Shown: positions 3,865-5,807 of the stretch, one piece after another
Layout: every line of letters begins with the position of its first letter
Numbering within the stretch: the stretch's first letter is position 1
Origin: an uncultured Sphingobacteriales bacterium
Lineage (GTDB): Bacteria; Bacteroidota; Bacteroidia; Chitinophagales; Chitinophagaceae
Length of the DNA: 5,807 bases
Assembly (NCBI GenBank): GCA_946887085.1
Contig: CAMPKG010000216.1
Location: 1-5,807, forward strand
Direction: 5' to 3'
Notes under the pieces: generated by a model
Databases searched by the model: none
The model's input: the letters and a program-made list of their open reading frames with translations, nothing else
Told to the model about the DNA's origin: nothing
Translations under genes and position numbers: made by a program

Positions 3865-5807
3865 CTAATCCTGTTCTGTATAAACCGCCTTTGTTTCTGT
3901 CATGCTCATTGCTATATTTTCCTTCTTCCTGCGTAGCCAGCCCTTGAAGCGGAATGCCAGCAAACACATCACCGGTACCACGATGAGTGTAAGGAAAGTT
4001 GCGAAGCTAAGTCCATAGATCATGGTCCATGCGAGTGGCCCCCAGAATGCTACGTTATCACCGCCGAAATAAATATGCGGGTTGAACTCACTGAACAATG
4101 CTGCAAAGTCCATGTTCAAACCAACGCCCAGCGGTATCAGGCCGAGAATGGCTGCTGTTGCGGTAAGCAACACCGGCGTCATACGCGTACGGCCGGCTTC
4201 AACGATCGCTTCATAATTACCCATTCCTTCTTTCAGCATCAGGTCCATGAACTCTACAAGGAGAATACCATTTCGCACCACGATACCGGCAAGCGCTACG
4301 ATGCCAATACCACTCATTACGATAGAAAAATCGTTTTTGAAGATACCCACGCCCAGGAACACACCGAAGATCGAGAAGAGTATCTCTGACATGATGATCA
4401 CCGTGCGGCTCAGCGAGTTGAACTGCATGATCAGCAACAGGAATATCAGTCCCATTGATATCAGCATTGCGTTGCCAAGGAAGGCGCCTGTTTCAGCCTG
4501 TTCTTCCTGCTGGCCACCCATGCGTATATTGATGCCTGCCGGCGCCTGGTAGTTATCCAGCTCTTGTTGTATGGCAGCTACCACTTCGTTCGGGTTATAA
4601 TCTGTCAGTACGTTTGACGAAAGGGTAATGATACGTTTCAGGTCCTGGCGCTTGATACCACCATATGTGTTGTCGTAGTAAATATTAGCGAATGCACTCA
4701 CCGGTACCTCGCGCACAATGCCACCCATACCCATATCGCGGAATACCAAGGGCATATTACGCACGGCATCGATATTCTCGCGCTGGTCTTTCTGCAGACG
4801 TAGCGTGATGGGGTAGTCATCGTTCGCGTCGCGGAAACGGGATATCTCTTTACCGAATACTGCGGTACGCAGGTTCATTACTACTTGTCCGGTAGTGATA
4901 CCTTCGCTGTTCATACGCTCACGGTCGAGGTCGAATATGATCTCAGGTTTATTCGCCTGGAAATCGCTGCGCAATTCTTCCACACCAGCTACGTTCTTAG
5001 TTTCGATATAGCGTTTTACACGCTCGGAAGTCGCTATGAGTGAATCAAGGTTATCTCCGGTGATCTCGATAACGATGGGCTTCGGCAACGGCGGGCCGCC
5101 CTGTTCTTTGTCGACGGTTACTTCAGCACCTGGCACACCTTTTACTGCTGCACGTACGCTCTCAAGATATTTGGTTGTCGATTCACCGTTACGCTCGCCA
5201 TACTTGACGAAGGCGACTGTGATACGTCCTTTATTAGGGAAGTTGCCAACCTCGCCGCTGGTCGGGTCTACAGCGCCAATGGTTACGTTAGAGATCACCG
5301 ATTTTACGATCGGGTTCTTTTTGCCTGCAGCGGGGTCGATATTAAGTGCGGTATTCACACGTTTTTCCAAACGTTCAAGTACGGTGTTGGTATAAGCCTG
5401 GTCGGTACCTACGGGCATGTTCAGGTAAACATATACGAAGTTCGGCTCGGCCTCAGGGAAGAACACCACCTTTGCGCCACGCACACCCATCAGTACTATG
5501 GCAAATACGAAGATACATCCTGTTATAAGCATCGTTTTACCGGGATGGTTCAAAGCTACTTTCAACCACTTGGTGTACCAATCCTGGAAAGCTGGCCATG
5601 TCTTGTTCTGGAATGTATGTATCCATTTGCGGAACACATATTTTTCCAGCAGCACGAAGCCATACAGAACGATAATGAAGTTGCCCATACCCAATGCCTG
5701 TGCCAGGTAACAGATAGCAGCAATTGCCAGGAAGATGATAAGGGTTACTTTATCACGGTTCGTCCACTTTGGTTTGCGGATCTGGTCAACATGGTGGTGC
5801 GGTGTCT
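3865..5807 (-). CDS. RND family efflux transporter permease, C-terminal part (5' end outside window)
   Basis: 646 residues of an inner-membrane, proton-driven efflux permease; the frame is open to the right edge (first residues TPHHHVDQIRKPK), so the TTG at 5692-5694 is an internal Leu codon, not a start. Window residues, in order: two hydrophobic segments (about 20-57), an amphipathic stretch, TM7 (about 90-108), periplasmic porter and docking domains (about 120-430), TM8 (about 442-462), TM9, TM10 with VVRNGILLVEF (509-519), TM11 with RMTPVLLT (541-548), TM12 (about 593-617) and a charged tail ending TEQD. This is the C-terminal half of an AcrB-like protein of perhaps over 1000 residues. 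Against AcrB, Arg971 and Thr978 are kept (541, 548) but Lys940 is Arg (511). The family is clear, HAE-like rather than heavy-metal type by overall motifs, but the substrate cannot be read. The membrane-fusion partner and outer-membrane channel would be expected upstream, to the right. The gene ends at the bidirectional hairpin. Confidence 0.92.
   Translation of the reverse strand, partial: TPHHHVDQIRKPKWTNRDKVTLIIFLAIAAICYLAQALGMGNFIIVLYGFVLLEKYVFRKWIHTFQNKTWPAFQDWYTKWLKVALNHPGKTMLITGCIFVFAIVLMGVRGAKVVFFPEAEPNFVYVYLNMPVGTDQAYTNTVLERLEKRVNTALNIDPAAGKKNPIVKSVISNVTIGAVDPTSGEVGNFPNKGRITVAFVKYGERNGESTTKYLESVRAAVKGVPGAEVTVDKEQGGPPLPKPIVIEITGDNLDSLIATSERVKRYIETKNVAGVEELRSDFQANKPEIIFDLDRERMNSEGITTGQVVMNLRTAVFGKEISRFRDANDDYPITLRLQKDQRENIDAVRNMPLVFRDMGMGGIVREVPVSAFANIYYDNTYGGIKRQDLKRIITLSSNVLTDYNPNEVVAAIQQELDNYQAPAGINIRMGGQQEEQAETGAFLGNAMLISMGLIFLLLIMQFNSLSRTVIIMSEILFSIFGVFLGVGIFKNDFSIVMSGIGIVALAGIVVRNGILLVEFMDLMLKEGMGNYEAIVEAGRTRMTPVLLTATAAILGLIPLGVGLNMDFAALFSEFNPHIYFGGDNVAFWGPLAWTMIYGLSFATFLTLIVVPVMCLLAFRFKGWLRRKKENIAMSMTETKAVYTEQD

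Noticed and set aside
4075..4552. Plus-strand open frames of about 100 codons within the RND permease region
   Set aside because: They lie opposite a well-supported RND coding sequence and their translations are Cys/His/Arg-rich or Thr/Pro-rich without recognisable domains.
5692..5694. TTG as the start codon of the RND permease
   Set aside because: The same frame continues without a stop to the window edge and encodes a membrane segment; the visible sequence is only the C-terminal half of the family.

Overview
The window looks like a chromosomal housekeeping segment from a Bacteroidota genome, most likely Chitinophagaceae or a relative. This is an inference. It rests on start regions without strong Shine-Dalgarno sites, matches or near-matches to the Bacteroidota -7 promoter element TAnnTTTG, a secreted carboxypeptidase-regulatory-like protein typical of the phylum, and an RND permease of a form I associate with Bacteroidota.

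Layout, left to right. (1) 1-152, minus: the first 50 codons of a trehalose-6-phosphate synthase (GT20, OtsA-like), cut by the left edge. (2) 280-996, minus: a 238-residue FAD/NAD(P)H reductase of the ferredoxin-NADP reductase superfamily, with a good -7 promoter element just upstream. (3) 1042-1539 and 1542-2264, minus, 2 bases apart: two small exported proteins of unknown function that are paralogues of each other. The first-transcribed one (1542-2264) carries an N-terminal carboxypeptidase-regulatory-like beta-sandwich and the second lacks it. (4) 2265-2469: a divergent intergenic region with two different families of short tandem repeats, one abutting the likely kbl promoter. (5) 2470-3672, plus: kbl, glycine C-acetyltransferase (2-amino-3-ketobutyrate CoA ligase), complete and with a canonical active site. 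(6) 3673-3864: a convergent intergenic region holding three hairpins, two of them strong terminators, and a 14-bp palindrome whose 10-bp core recurs at 171-180. (7) 3865-5807, minus: the C-terminal 646 residues of an RND efflux permease that runs off the right edge.

The genes do not form one pathway. Trehalose synthesis, a flavin reductase, an exported-protein pair, threonine/glycine catabolism and efflux are separate units; only 1042-2264 looks like a tight operon. I see no mobile element, CRISPR array, rRNA or tRNA, and no clear new defence or biosynthetic system. The points most worth a second look are the exported paralogue pair with its shared uncharacterised C-terminal region, the repeat-laden kbl promoter, the recurring GATAGCTATC palindrome, and the RND permease's extra membrane hairpin and lysine-to-arginine change in its proton relay.
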